A stretch of 57,500 nucleotides of DNA from Sporodiniella umbellata (GCA_025677835.1 JAIXMR010000021.1:1-57500); one strand, 5' to 3'; positions 23,809 through 36,730 are shown, numbered from the stretch's first letter. Translations and numbers: made by a program. The notes: generated by a model from the sequence alone, not told the origin.

Positions 23809-26800
23809 ACAAGCACGCTTTTACACGTGTCAGTTTGAAGTACTGTGACGAATATCAATCTCTTTTGCGTTTATTATTTACCGTGTTTACCTTAAAAGTG
23901 ACCTGTTTTTTTTTTTTTTTTGGTTTGATTTCAAACACTATTTTTTTTTATAAAAAAAAAAAATACACTCTCAAAAGATACCCTTCCTCACTATAAACAT
24001 GCAAATATACTCTTTAGCTATTTTTTCAAGTCTTTGTAGTTTACATTCCTCTTGAAAAATAAAGATAGTTTCTTATAGACTCCAAACGAAATATAGCATC
24101 ACCCTTAGAGCTTTTTGGTACACTATCATTCAATCTTCCAAAGGCTGTTTTTTTTTTTTTTTTTTTTTTTTGCAAGATAGAAAAGCCGCGTACTTACAAA
24201 AACTGTACATGTTTGAAGCATATAATTGGCCTAATCAAAGACAAGAAAGAATTGCTAACCCGCCAACTTTATCAGTAAACAGGAACATAAAAAAAAAAAA
24301 AATAGAGAAAGGCACCAGTGGTCATTGCTACGAACAAGCAAAGCTATAGCTGATTCAGAGAGAGAGAGAGAGAAAGCTTACAAACAAGAAAGAAATCAAG
24401 TCGTATACAAATAAAAGAAAAAAAAAAGCTTTTGAAAGCATCAAGGGTATCTATAGAAAAATCCTAAACTTGCATTCTGATCAAAAAAAAAAAAAAAAAA
24501 AAAAGGCTATGGACAAAGAAAAGGTAAAGATGTTCACCAACATAGATTCTAGATGGCGAAATGCATGTAATTTTTTTTTTAAAAAAAAAAAAAAAGAAAA
24601 GACAAAAAGGGATATCTAATAGAATACGATTTTAGAGCAAGTCTTTCTATTTATAAACCCTTGAGTTTGATTTTGAAGGAAAAGGCATTAGACCCAGTTG
24701 ATGTCCTCTTTTTTTATGCTCTTAAAAGACAGATTTGTGCCTACTAAAAGAATATCTATTGTTTTTGCTCAAGAAGCGAGTTCTCTATCAATCGATGCTT
24801 TTTTTTTTTTTTTTTTTTTTTTTTGGTTTTATTCTACTTTGACATGTGAGATTTTCCCAACGTCAAAGTATTCCCCCCCAAAAAAAAAAAAAAAAAACAG
24901 ACAGACAGACAATTGTCAAAGTCAGTTTTAGAGCTGGGCAAAAGCTTCCATGTTTAATACATGACACACATCCGTTGGTTTTATTTTACCGTCGATACTT
25001 TGTTCAAAGAGCCTTATCTATTTTGCAACCTTCCTTCCCAAACATGTATATTCAATATTTATCGGTGCTAGCTATGGAGAGTCATTAGTTTGTTTAGCTC
25101 AATGACACCTTCCTGTTTGAAAATTTTTTATTCAACAGAAAGTCCTTCAAATGGGTATTGATTTCTAGTAGATGAATGCAGACTAGTATGTTGACGTGGT
25201 GTATCCCTTGCTGTAAGACGACAACCGTATAAGGGACTGTCGATTGTGAACAGAAACCACCCGGTACTAGCACTCTATCGAAGCGCTGTTGAATTTTGTT
25301 GGATGTTTTTAAAGTGAAAGAGACTTGGTCGCTTATTTAGGACAGCACAGACTTTACTGTAAAGGACAGTTGAGAGCATCCATCAGTACTCCATGGATGT
25401 TTTTTTTTTTTTTTTTGGGTATAAGCTTCAACTGACCACACGTCTGTTTTCGACACTGCCTGCTTTGACTTGGAGTGAAGCCCTCCCCACAAATTCTGAG
25501 CTGTGTACAACCTCACACCATCAAAGTGGGGTTTTAAAGAACAAAGTCGCAATAGAAGTCGACACCCTATCATAGCAAAACCTGGTAAAGCACCATAGAA
25601 GCTCACAAAACACAACGGCACAGTATGGTTATTAGACTCGAATGATGCTGGAAAGAATTTCCTTACACTTTTCAAGCGGCATTGAAAAACCAAAAAAAAC
25701 TTCTCAAAAAGCATCAAATACAACAGATGAAACAATTCTAGAAATTGAATAAATGCGCCCTAAAAAAAAAAAAAAAAAAAAAAAAGAGGGGAAAGTATTT
25801 GGCTCGTTCTTTGTAGATATTCCCCCCCCCCCTTTTTTTTTTTGGACGGAACCTTTCTATTCAAGTATTTGGATTGTTCTTCTGCTTTCAAAGAACGTGG
25901 GACCAAGCTAGTATGTTGAAATAGAACTCAGATTTTGATTCTTTTTTCTGAAGCTCTAGAAACACAGCCTACGAATGTAACCTACAAGAGGGAAGACTGT
26001 GTGTTTCAAAGTAGTTCTGTGCGACCCCTTTTTTTTTTTTTTTAAAAAAAAAATCTCCTCGCTTTGTGGCTGAAGCCTTGCGATGTATTTCAAAAATGAA
26101 GATTATAAACAAAAAAGAAGGTTTTAATGATTGATTGGCTTAGACTAAAAGAAAGGTAAATCTATGCTATTTAGCATCCGGTGTTTTACTATGAAAATCA
26201 TTGTTTGTAAAAACCAATACTTTTCTCTCCGTTATCTTCTTTGGATAGTCACAAGAGGGCTTGTAAAAAAAAAAAAAAAAAAAGCTATAATCGTTGGTTG
26301 TACATTATTCAAACGATAACAAGCTCTGTATCAACCTGGTTCACGACCGAGAAAAATAATTTACTTTTTTTTTTTTTTTTGAAAATAGCAGGGATGCCTT
26401 TGTTTGCCCAGAAGCTGGTTTTTGATTGTACACGAAAGGCCTTGTGGCTCGTTTCAATACCGAACGTTTAGAAAGAACCCTTGGGTTTGGTTCTATCCCC
26501 TAAGAGAAAACAAGCATGATAGTGTTAAATAGAGACTGTCAAGCGACATGTCGATTCTTTGCATGAACCGCTTGAGTGGTATTTGATCAACCGAGATGAC
26601 AGGATATTTGCCACATGAGAACAATAGTCTTTTTTTTTTCTGTATGTGTATAAAATCGAGGCTTGTGTGTATTTCTAGGTGTTTGAACTAGGGTACTTTA
26701 GACTAAGCTTTCGGCCATCATACCAGATTTGTTAATTACTCGAAAAAAGTGTCTCGTATCAAAACTTTGGCTTTTTTTTTTTTTTTTTTTTTTCCAAGCC

Positions 26801-27059
26801 TCACTTTGTTATACTCTCTACGAATCGACTTTGAACAGAGGGTAAGACTAACAAACAACTGTATTTTCAAAACAAACATGAGTTGAAATTTCTTGTACCT
26901 TCAAGATTGACATTTTTCAAAAAAAAAAAAAAAAAAAAAGAACCCATTGTTCTATCTATTTGTACGATGACAAAAATAGGGTTACAAATGACAGGATACG
27001 CCCTTCCCTACACACTGAAAATGATTCCCCAAAACGTCAAGATTCTATTGATTGATGCT

Positions 27060-27090
<31 letters not shown>

Positions 27091-27261
27091 TGATATATAC
27101 AAGAGGATTTTATTTGTTATTTTTTGCAAGAAGAAAAAAAAGGGGGGGGATAAAGAATATAATAACAGCTACTTCAAATGATTGAATAAAATAGAATAAA
27201 GATTAAAGAAAAAAAAAAAAAGAGAGAGATGCAAATGATAGTGAGGGGGTTTCTTTGTTTT

Positions 27262-28155
27262 TTAAGAATGATCTGTGGTACAACCATTTTCCATTCTTAG
27301 ATGTCTATTGAGAGCATCCATACGAGCAAAGGATTTGTGACAATGATGACAAGCATAAGGACGAATTCCCCAATGCAACTTTTCATGTCGGTTACGATCA
27401 TGTTGTCTAGCGAATCTTCTGCCACAATGAGAGCAAGCGTAAGGGCGTTCAGAAGTATGTGTACGCATATGCGAGGTGAGATTATAGGGACGAGTGAAAG
27501 AACGACCACAGCCATCATGTTGACAGACATAGAGCACCCCTTCCAAAGGCCCCCGTTTTTGTTTAGGCTTCTCAACCGAGTCTTCTTCAAGCTCCTCCCG
27601 CTTGGTCTTGTTCTTGGTACCTTTGGCACGGCCTCGACGGCCAGGCGTCTTTTTGATGATGCGGTTTGACTTTTTGTCTTGGCTGATTTCCATGGGGGAG
27701 AGGGGCCATTGGGACCAGTCTGGCTCTTGAGGAGTATCTTCTTCAAGATCAGGCATGTTCAATACCGCTTCGTGTTGAGCGATAAAATGGTCCAAGAAAT
27801 CCACGTCGCTTGAGGTAGGTAAAGGCAAAGGTTTGTTCTCGGTGCACGACTTGACCTGGTCCAAAGGAGGTACCATCAGCATCTGGCTGTTGACAAAATC
27901 GTTTGGCGCCTCGATCGTGGGCTGGATGCCATAGAAAGAAGACGCGTTCAAAAACATATCGTTCTGTAAAGGGGAGTCAAAAGGGCTTGTATAGTTGACG
28001 GTCTCCATCTTTTCCTCGGGCAAAAAGTTTAGAAACGCAGAAGAGGCATCTGTACCATTCACAGTTTGATAGTAGGCTTGGTATGGATCGCTGGTAGGAA
28101 AGTTAAAGGCAGAAAACATGGGGTGAGTCGAGAAAGTAGGGTGGGTGTATTCCAT
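27262..28155 (-). CDS. C2H2 zinc-finger transcription factor, Crz1-like
   Basis: Single exon, 297 residues from ATG 28155; the extra upstream in-frame codons are leader. The last roughly 95 residues are three tandem C2H2 fingers with linkers TSERPYAC and GIRPYAC. The series FTRPYNLTSHMRTH, FARQHDRNRHEKLH and FARMDALNRHLR closely follows the finger pattern of the calcineurin-responsive factor Crz1 (family knowledge). A basic AT-hook-like patch (PGRRGRAKGTKNK) lies before the fingers. The N-terminal half is acidic and Ser/Thr/Pro-rich, as expected of an activation or regulatory region. A calcineurin docking motif could not be identified with certainty, so calcium control is inference. Single-exon and flanked by long spacers on both sides. 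Confidence 0.85.
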   Translation of the reverse strand: MEYTHPTFSTHPMFSAFNFPTSDPYQAYYQTVNGTDASSAFLNFLPEEKMETVNYTSPFDSPLQNDMFLNASSFYGIQPTIEAPNDFVNSQMLMVPPLDQVKSCTENKPLPLPTSSDVDFLDHFIAQHEAVLNMPDLEEDTPQEPDWSQWPLSPMEISQDKKSNRIIKKTPGRRGRAKGTKNKTKREELEEDSVEKPKQKRGPLEGVLYVCQHDGCGRSFTRPYNLTSHMRTHTSERPYACSHCGRRFARQHDRNRHEKLHWGIRPYACHHCHKSFARMDALNRHLRMENGCTTDHS

Positions 28156-28993
28156 CTTTAAAGAAAAACTATTGAATGTACTGTCTAACTTTAAAGTGAT
28201 TTTTGTTTTCCTACTCTTTTTATATAGAAAGAGCTCTTTGCGTGTACGACTTGTTTTACTTTCCGATTCTTGTCTCACAGTGAATGACTATTTTTTGTAC
28301 TCAAATGATCCGTTGAATGCCACAGGATGATACATGCACCTATCCAAGAAAATGCCATCTTGACTGTTTTAAGAATAAGATGGATTGGCATACATCTAAA
28401 GTGCTGCAATTCCCTCAGTTCTTTTTTTTTTTTTTTTTTTTTGAATAAAATACTGACGCTTGAAAGAGGTTTGAATGAACAACACTCACTCTGTCAAATA
28501 AAATACTTCCTTTTTTGTTTATTGTTTATTCAAGCTGCTTTTATCTACCAAAGTCATACTCTAGAACTTTGGCTCTAGAAACAGATGACGCCACACATTT
28601 TTCTGACGGATATCTTTAGAACAAAAAAAGTCTTGGTAAGGGAACTTGGCTCATCTCCGTGTTACAAAGTGCAAACAGCTTGTTTTTTTTTTTCTTTTTT
28701 CAAAACAAAGTAAATAAGACAAAAGTAGAAAGAGGACCTGTTCTTTATTATTGATTTACCCTAACAGTTTCTTTCTTAGCATACTCTTTAGAAAAACAAA
28801 ACAAAACCCAAGGTGTCACACGAGACTCGCTGCAATAAGAAAAAAAATTTTTTTTTTTTTTTTTTTGCCCCTTTTCAAGACAAACACATGCCTTGGTTGA
28901 AGCAAATCTATAAAATACCTTCGGGTTCCGTTACGACTGATGAGCACATGATAAGAATACAGTCAGCGTTATTATCATTTTGACAAGAAAACC

Positions 28994-28994
<1 letters not shown>

Positions 28995-29041
<47 letters not shown>
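28995..29041. repeat. Poly(T) run of 47 bp
   Basis: Longest mononucleotide tract in the window. Exact length may be affected by sequencing error. Confidence 0.85.
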
Positions 29042-29042
<1 letters not shown>

Positions 29043-30068
29043 ACAGCTATCGATCACAGCTTTATTTTTTTAATTATTTCATCTATTTTTTTTTTTTTTC
29101 AGATAAACAGAGAGTGCTTTAGAAGATCTCTTTCTTTCTAGAAGGGTGTTGGGCTGCTTTTATAAAAGCAACCACAGACAAAAAAAAACCCCCCTCTTTG
29201 ATTCTCTCTCTTTCCCCGCTTGAGGAGAAATAGAGTGGAGAGGACGTGTGTGATACAACTCAGCAGTTTGAAGCATTTGGTGCAACCATTACGTACGCCG
29301 TGATGTTGAAACAAGTCAGTCTTCACTTTGGATAGAACGAAAACGCTCGAGATGATTTTAAATTTCTGTAAAGCGAGATGTGAAAGGGAACAACAGTTTT
29401 GTTTTCAAAGACTGTTTAACTAATGAAGCAAATAGGCTTTTTTTTTTAAAAAAAATAAAATAAAATATAAAAGAAAACAATAGACTTTTTGATAGATTGA
29501 TATGAGGCTGAAGAAGTAAGGCGATTGCCTTAAAAAAATAGAGAGAGAGACTAGACGTCTGTCATTCGAGTCTTTTTTTGCTGGAACAAATAGAATCAAA
29601 GAGTGAATGGCTGGTTTTTTTTTTTTATTATTGTAGAAAGAGAGACGGGAATTAGCCACGTATAGAGTCGACTCTTTTTTTTTTTTTTTTACAGCCAAAC
29701 ACAAAAAAAAAATTTTTTTTTTTTTTTTTTTTGTGTGTAGTTAAATCATGGCGCGAATGAGGCGATGCCTCGTTTTACTAAATATGGAAAGGACCTGTTG
29801 AACCGTCTGTTGGAAAACGATTTAGGGCTCAGATAGACGGGTTACGAATCGGAATGGGAGAGACCCGGGTGAAAGGAACTATCAACAGACATCCTGGGTG
29901 AAAAAATCTTTTTCGCAAGAATGCTTTAAAGAAAAGAGTCAGCAGCTTTGTTAGCCAAAGAATAAGAAGCGTCTTTTGGTTTAATTAGAGTCAAAGGAAA
30001 GCTTCTTTCTACTCAGCCTTTGGGAATAAACTTGTACACTCAACCAATGAGTGAGATACTCTACGTCA

Positions 30069-30106
<38 letters not shown>

Positions 30107-30479
30107 AGACAAGCCAAGTTACGGTGTATGCAAGAGAAACCATTTAGTTTGTCTCAGTTTCAAAGAGTATGCAAACAATCAAAGGCACTTTTTTTTTCTC
30201 TCTCTCTCCAAACAAAATACATTGACAAAAAAAAAAAAAAAAAAAAAAGAAAGCTTCCTGTTTACCATTCAATGCAAAGACATTGGCTCACTACCAAAGT
30301 GACAGTCTATTGATTTTTGGTGATGTTTCAAGTCAAAGCAGCTCAGGGCAAACAGAGCGAAACACTTTTTGGAACCACTGAGCTTAAAGGAAGGGCTTTG
30401 AAACCAGAAGAAGGATTGCCTCCCATGATCTCTTGACTGTCTTTTTTTTATCCCCGCCTTTTTTTTTTTTTTTTTTTTT

Positions 30480-30513
30480 TTGGTGTCAATTCAAGTGTTT
30501 GAATTGACACCAA
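30480..30513. repeat. Perfect 15-bp inverted repeat, 4-nt loop
   Basis: TTGGTGTCAATTCAA, loop GTGT, then the exact reverse complement. It follows directly after a T22-type run. It could be a hairpin RNA, a protein-binding palindrome or a remnant of a small element. Confidence 0.7.
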
Positions 30514-32835
30514 CACTACCTTTTTCTTATAAAGAATAGAAAGCCTTTTTTTTTTTTTTGAGTATCTTTTAGATGATTTTGTTTTTTGTTTTTTATTTTT
30601 TTTTTTTTTTTAAAAAAAAAAGAGCTTTAATTATAGATTGTTTTTCTCTATTTATGGCAAAAGGTAACACACTCAAAAAGTAACAATGTTGGCCTATTTT
30701 TGTTTTATTGTTCCTATTTTTTTTTTTTTTTTGGCTCAACAAGATACCAATAAAACAATGAAATCCAAAATGCTATTTTGTTAAAATTCTTATCAGGCAT
30801 TGTTCCTGAGGTAAAGGGTGTTTTTGTACCACCCAAAGAGTAGAATCAGACGAGATGTGTTTTTTTAAAGTTGTTTCAAGAGAGCGGGGATGGATGTCAC
30901 TGACGATAGCTATTGTTTACCACCAAAGCTTTTTTATTATTAAAAGAAACCATTAGGCTGAGCAGACAGTGGTTTGAATCCAAGGGTAAAAGTGAAAGTT
31001 TCAGTTGGGTGACTGTCTTGATTCCTATGAATCTTTGTGGTGGGAGGGGGAGGAGGCTTTTAAGAGTCGTGTTGATTTTAACAAATTAAGAGAACATCGT
31101 CTTTGACTCATCCGCTATGCAAAGTGGATAAGATATTGAAACGGGACCTACTTTTACCCGCCCTATTACTTTATAAGGTATAACGCACTCCTGAGGGGGG
31201 CTGCAATCCAAAGGTACAAGATGAGGGTAACGCGACCGAGCGTCAATCGACGGTGCTTGTTCTATGGACTTGGGTTTTTTTTTAAAAAAAAGTAAATCAT
31301 GGGCTCTGTTGAGAGCAAAGACGGATAAGGGTTCAGCCTGTCTATTGCGTCTCTTTGTGTCACTTTGGCTTTCTTTTAGCTGAATGCAGTAGAAAAACCT
31401 GTTTAAAAGGGTCTATCGTCTTGGGTAGATCCAAGGGCCAGGAAATGATGCTTGATAACGGATGCATATCCCTAACTTTAGAGAATACTGAAAGAGAGAG
31501 AGAGAGAAATGGCTGTTCTCAATAATAAAATACTTTCTGTAGAGATAATACAATCTATTTTATTCTAATCACAATCCCCTTTTCCAATTCTGTTTCTATC
31601 ACAGACTTGGTTTGCGTCAAACGACTTGTCTTTTGTGTAGATAAAGTTTTTTTTTTTTTTTTTTTTTTTTTTGTCAATAAGGCAAATGTATAGAAAAGGA
31701 ATAGAAAACTTGGGGGTGATTAAGAGTTAGAGTTGTCAAACTTAAGGATGAAAGGACCTCTTTAAAACAAAAGCCATGACTTCTGGAAACAAAGTATCGT
31801 TCTTTCATGCTTAGAGAAGAGGGGAAAAACGTTAAGACAGGTATTTCTTTCTCCCCTTATTTTCTTTTTTTTTAAAAAAAAGGAAATTTACAACAGGTTC
31901 TATAGATAAGATAATAATTGACTGACTGCAGCTCCTACATATCTTTCCCCTCCTGATGGTTTTATGCGTATGCTTCGATTGGGTCAAGTTTAGTGTAAAA
32001 CAGAAAGAGTGGAAACGTTCTTATTTAGAACAAAATAAGAAAATTACACTACAAAACAGAGAGAAGGGGGGGGGGGAGGGAAGACTCTATGCGGGCAACA
32101 CAGTTAGGAAAGTAACTAAGGGGAAAGGGTACATCCATCAAGAACTATGCAGCTTAGAATTTTCTCTACCCAACACTGGATGCCAAATCAAAAAGTTTTA
32201 GAAACTCAGCCTTTACCAATCAATCTGAAAAGAAGTAAAAGAAATACACTGAATCAATAGAACCCATTTTTTGTTTTTTTTTTAAAAAAAGAAGGTCCAA
32301 TAGGAGTGACTTATCTATACTCATGGAGTGTATTTCGCCATAAGCGTTTAATTATTTACGCTTAAGAATTAGGCATAAAATCGAATTTCTGGCTGCAGTT
32401 TGTTGAAACTCGCCAACCTATGGGGTCCTAGCCAATGTGTGAGCTATAATAACCATCTGACTTACGGTAGATTGAAACCAAGAGAGCCAACAAAAGGGAG
32501 TTAAAGTGACAACGGTTTATAAACCCAAAAAAAGATCCATGAGCGATAGAAAAGGAGGAGAAATACAGTTTGTTTGTTTTTAAATATAGAAAGCTTTAAG
32601 GGCTCAGAATACAGAAACCACGTTTAAGAAATCATGGTTGTTGTTGTTTTCAACTGTCATGTTTGTGTAAGAAGCACGTATAAAATGGGTTTAGTGAGTA
32701 AAAGAAAGACCGCACTCGGAGTAGATAAGCACCTGATTGGTGAGAACCCTGCTATAGTGCAACTGTGTTTCTTTTCTCTTGCTTTTTTTGGCATTTTTTT
32801 TTTTTTTGGCATCTTTTACCCTTTGGTTTCTTTTA

Positions 32836-32874
<39 letters not shown>

Positions 32875-33043
32875 AGAAACCTATAAAAAATAGATAAAAA
32901 CTAATCTTTCTTTTCTTTTTTTTTTTTTTTTCTAAATTATTTTCTTTTTAACTTTTTACCTCATCTCCTCCTCCCCACCCCTTATCTAAACCAAAAAGAA
33001 AAAGGACGTTGTATTTTTCTATTCAAACCAACCGCTTCAAGAT

Positions 33044-34593
33044 ATGAGTGCCAGCCAGATACTGTTTGAAAGCCACTGTAATAACGATCGCTATTTAACA
33101 TCGAGCCATGGATTTTTTATAGACGAAACGATGCCTCGATCGCTTTCGCCCGACTGTCTCCACCCTCACGAAGGGACGATGCCTGTGCCACCTTTGAGAG
33201 AAGGCAGCCGACGCTCGAACGATACGACGGACAGTTATTCTACGGTGAGCACACCTCAGTCAGGGTTAATCAAGCCAATTCCTGTCCAAAAGACAGGCAA
33301 GAAACGACTCAGCAACGTATTTAGCCATAGCTTCTTTCGTCGCGAGCCAGAATCGCCCGATCCTGATTCGCCGCTTCGATCCAGCTCGGTCCACAGTACA
33401 GGTTCTGTCAGCAGCCACAAGTTGAGCAAATCATTCTCCAAGTTGTTCCTGAGCACCTCACCGCTCAAGAAACAACAGAACATGACCTGTGGTTCGTTAG
33501 GGGTCGTCCCACGCCTGGCTGAGAAATACGGTGCGTATGTCAGACTTGAAAAGAATCACAAGCGAATGGGATCTACCTCAAAAAAGAATATCGCTAGTGG
33601 TGCGACCGCGGTGATCCGCCTGGTGCAACCCAAGACAGATGGCCCGGTCTTGGCCGTCAAGGAGTTCAAGAAACGTGAAAAGACCGAGAACGAGGCGGAT
33701 TATGAAAAGCGGATGCTCAACGAATACTTTATCAGCAAAACTGCTTCCAAGCATCCTAATGTGGTAGAAACCTTGGATCTTGTCAAGGATGAAAAAGCGC
33801 GTTGGTGTGTCGTAATGGAATACGTAAGTGGATACCCCGTTTGTTTTTTTTTTTTTTTTTTGTTATACTCAACCGCTCCTCTTAGTGTTCTGGCGGTGAT
33901 ATGTTTAGCCTACTGCATGAGAAATCTAGAATGACCCAAGACGAAAACGCCTGTTTGTTTAAACAGCTCCTGTTAGGCCTTCAACATCTTCACCGCCTAG
34001 GGATTGCCCATCGTGATATCAAGCCCGAGAACCTGGTGTTGACCCAGACCGGCGCACTCAAGATTGCTGATTTCGGTGTAGCCGATGTGACGCAGCCCGA
34101 AGGCAACGCGTGTAAAAAGTGGTGTGGTTCAGAACCGTTCTGGTCGCCTGAGCTATGGAAGATTGCTCATAACGAACAAAGCTACGACGGCAAGGCGTTG
34201 GATGTCTGGAGTGCCGCCGTCACCTATTTCTGTATCCGGTTCAAACAACTCCCTTTCACCGCCGCTTTCTATACACCCACCTTGCCTGCCGATGCCGTCC
34301 AGGGCTCCCCCGCTGCCGTGGCTGCTCAGGCTGAAGATGGAGGCGACTATGGTTACTACCATTATACCGTACAGCGCAAAGAAATGTCACCTGCTGACTG
34401 CGACCTATTTAAAGACTTCACGTTACCCGAGCGTGAATGTCTGGCGCATCTCATGAACCCTGACCCAAAAGCGCGATGGACCGTAGATCAAGCACTGCAA
34501 AGTCCTTGGATGGTCCAGACTGAAGTCTGTGAAAAGGCTCAACTTGCCAATGGCTACTATCATACTCATTACTGTACCTCCTCTAGAAAGTAA
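33044..34593 (+). CDS. HAL4/HAL5 (Sat4)-family Ser/Thr protein kinase
   Basis: Fungal-specific kinase family that in yeast stabilises potassium transporters and nutrient permeases and gives salt tolerance. Two exons, 33044-33823 and 33886-34593, 495 residues. A Ser-rich N-terminal region of about 165 residues precedes the kinase domain. Visible: a degenerate glycine loop (ASGATAVIR), the catalytic lysine in LAVKEF (about 205), MEYCSGGDMFSLL across the intron, HRDIKPEN (about 301), DFG and the activation-segment CGSEPFWSPELW. The degenerate loop and the CGSEP sequence are typical of the HAL/NPR family. All catalytic residues are present, so it should be active. The exact paralogue (Sat4, Hal5, Hrk1, Rtk1) is not resolved. 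Confidence 0.9.
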
Positions 34594-34834
34594 ACTAAAA
34601 ATCCCTTACATCTACTGTATTATAATATTCCCTCCCCCCCTCCCTTCCCTTTTGTAAAATCTCTCTATACGTTAATCATCTCTATAAAAAAAAATACAAG
34701 TTCTTTTTCATTTGATTATCATTTCTTCTCTTTTTAGTATATTTAGCCTAAAACAGAACTGGGTCACACATTCGCACCTCTCTTTTCTAAATCACTCAAC
34801 TGTAATTCCCTCTAAACGAAAGCCCCCCCCCTGC

Positions 34835-34874
<40 letters not shown>

Positions 34875-35392
34875 TTTTTTCTTAAGAATGATCCAACCTA
34901 GGCCAAAGGTAATCCTTCAATAGGACCCTAGAAGGGAGTGAAAAGAGGGATCAAGAGAGAGTGTCATCCTTCAAGTCTTGATAAAGACTGACATTCCCTT
35001 TGAGAAAATCTTTTTCAAAATAAACTACTTTGCATATTCATCTCAAACAAACGAGCGATAAACTCTCTATTAGAACAAGACAATGGTTACCCTAAAAGGG
35101 CAAAGTTTACCTCACTTTTTAACCCAACCTGAGCTGACGTCGAGCGTACGTTGAGTCGTCTCTATGAATTCTGTCGTGTTGGCTGTTGGTACGAATCGTA
35201 TCGACGGATTTCAGTCGGCGACGCTACACTCGTTCTAAACATGGTGTGACGCCACTTGGATGGCAAGGCAAAAGTGTGACATCACAGCCTCATTGACAAA
35301 CGAATGACGCTCTCCTTCACAAGCGAGTTGTCTTGGAGTGTAAAAAAAAAAAAAAAAAAAAAAAAAATTAAAAAAATTAAACTTTTTATTTT
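34594..35392. other. Convergent intergenic region
   Basis: About 800 bp between the 3' ends of the kinase and ornithine decarboxylase genes. Contains a (CT)n repeat at 34835-34866 with flanking C8 and T runs, and an A26 run (35342-35367). No gene seen. Confidence 0.6.
34835..34866. repeat. (CT)n microsatellite
   Basis: About sixteen CT units followed by a poly(T) tract. Confidence 0.9.
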
Positions 35393-36730
35393 CTAACAAA
35401 ATGTGTTTGTGTAGAGCACTTCAGATTTTCTAAATCCGTTAAATTGAGAGGCAGCACAGACAGTGTAAGCGCCCATGTCTTCGTAATAGAGCCAGTCACC
35501 CGATTCAAGTATAGGCAGACGCACGGCCTTGTTAAGACAGTCGATGGAATCGCATGTGGGACCCCAGACGCTAGATTGATAGTGAGGGCCTTCGATCTGC
35601 AATCCATAAGTGAAAGTTTCGTCTTTGACGAGGACTTTGGGGTACACGACGCGATGATCAAAGATGATGCAGTTGAAAGAGCCATACATACCATCGTTAA
35701 CATAGTACATGTATTCTGGCTGGGCTTGTTCGGTGGCAGGCTCGATTTTTCTTCGGCCGATGACACCTGTACAGAGGGTAAAGGCTGAGGAGACATAATA
35801 ACGGCCGGGTTCAGCAATGACTCGGATGTGGGAAGGAAAGAGGGAGTCGACGATAGGACCGAGCACGGCAGCCACCTTTTCAAAGGTGATACCGTCCTTG
35901 ATATCACTACCAGGAAAGCCACCACCGACATCAAGCAAGGTAAAGTCAAAGCCGATCGTTTTGGCCTGATCAAACACAGCGCGAGCACGCATCACTGCAT
36001 CGCTGAAGGCCGAGGCATCCAGACAACCGCTGCCCACATGAAAACTAACGCCGACTACGTTCAGCCCGAGCTCTTTGGCGGTCGTCAGCAGAGACTGGAC
36101 GTTGTTCAGAGGGGCGCCAAACTTGAGGCCTAGCTGACAGAGCGAATTGGAATCGTCTGTCAAGATTCGGATGACCAGCTCAGCTTCAGGATAGTGCTTT
36201 TTAATCTTGTGAAGCTCTTCGGCGTTATCAAACGTCATACGACTCACGTTTTGATGGGCAGCATAACGAATAAAAGAGGCCTGTTTGCATGGATTGGCAT
36301 AAATAATGCGCTGGGGCTCGACGCCGGCATCCAACACTTGCTGGATTTCGGTTTTAGACGCACAGTCAAAACCAATACCTAGCGAAGCCAGGAGATTGAT
36401 GATCATTGGGTCAGGGTTGCATTTGACAGCTAATAAACAGTCTAAGTACAGCTGTCTTTATCCAGTTAGCTTACCAAAAAATGGCTCGATACGAGGCAAC
36501 AAAGCCTTCCATCGAACATGTTGGCGAAACACCTCACCCAAATCACCCACAAAGAAAGCATTTTCAACATCAGCATCGAATCTAGAGCCAGCCATCGATT
36601 GGATTTTTTCAAGAGCGACCTCTTCAATCGATCGAGTGTCGATATGGATACCAGGGGAAGGAACGCTTTTGGTTAAATCCAACAGATCTTCAGAAGGGTT
36701 CAGAATTGCAGTTTCGAGATAAGAAGGCAT
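35393..36730 (-). CDS. SPE1: Ornithine decarboxylase
   Basis: PLP-dependent enzyme making putrescine from ornithine, the first step of polyamine synthesis; cytosolic. Two exons, 36730-36475 and 36429-35393, 430 residues. The PLP lysine lies in FFAVKCNPD (Lys 88), a codon region that spans the splice junction. The glycine-rich phosphate loop is in LDVGGGFPG, EPGRYYV is present, and the catalytic cysteine is in WGPTCDSID (about 378). Shorter than yeast Spe1 (466), mostly at the N-terminus, which is normal. No obvious degradation tail. The 5' flank holds a GC-rich patch at 36887-37010 inside AT-rich DNA that may belong to the leader or promoter (inference). Confidence 0.95.

Larger units (their letters stand above)
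20785..27261. other. 6.5-kb gene-poor AT-rich spacer
   Basis: No ORF with recognisable domains. It holds dozens of T- and A-runs of 12-30 bp, an (AT)n repeat at 22511-22540, T(n)A(n) tracts at 23776-23809, 24571-24595, 26029-26053 and 27060-27090, a perfect short hairpin at 21615-21637 and an ACACGTGT palindrome at 23823-23830. An open frame at 25337-25735 (-, 132 codons) has no motif and contains a lysine run from poly(A), so it is not called. The spacer may be the upstream control region of the bHLH gene (inference). Confidence 0.6.
28156..33043. other. 4.9-kb divergent spacer between C2H2 factor and kinase
   Basis: No gene recognised. Notable content: a T47 run (28995-29041, the longest homopolymer in the window), a perfect 15-bp inverted repeat (30480-30513), A(n)T(n) at about 28850 and 29705, and T(n)A(n) tracts at 29438-29455, 30596-30621, 31275-31291, 31865-31881, 32274-32290 and 32839-32875. 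Open frames up to 97 codons consist largely of homopolymer-encoded Phe/Lys. Confidence 0.6.

Noticed and set aside
25337..25735. 132-codon minus frame in the gene-poor spacer
   Set aside because: No domain, no splice partners, and a lysine run made by poly(A). Length is within chance for so much non-coding DNA.
29821..29875. tRNA-like B-box (GGTTACGAATC)
   Set aside because: One base too many for a B-box and no A-box or cloverleaf could be drawn around it.
23781..30100. Centromere or origin suggested by AT-rich, T-run-rich DNA
   Set aside because: No conserved centromere element or flanking retroelement was recognised; AT-richness alone is not evidence.
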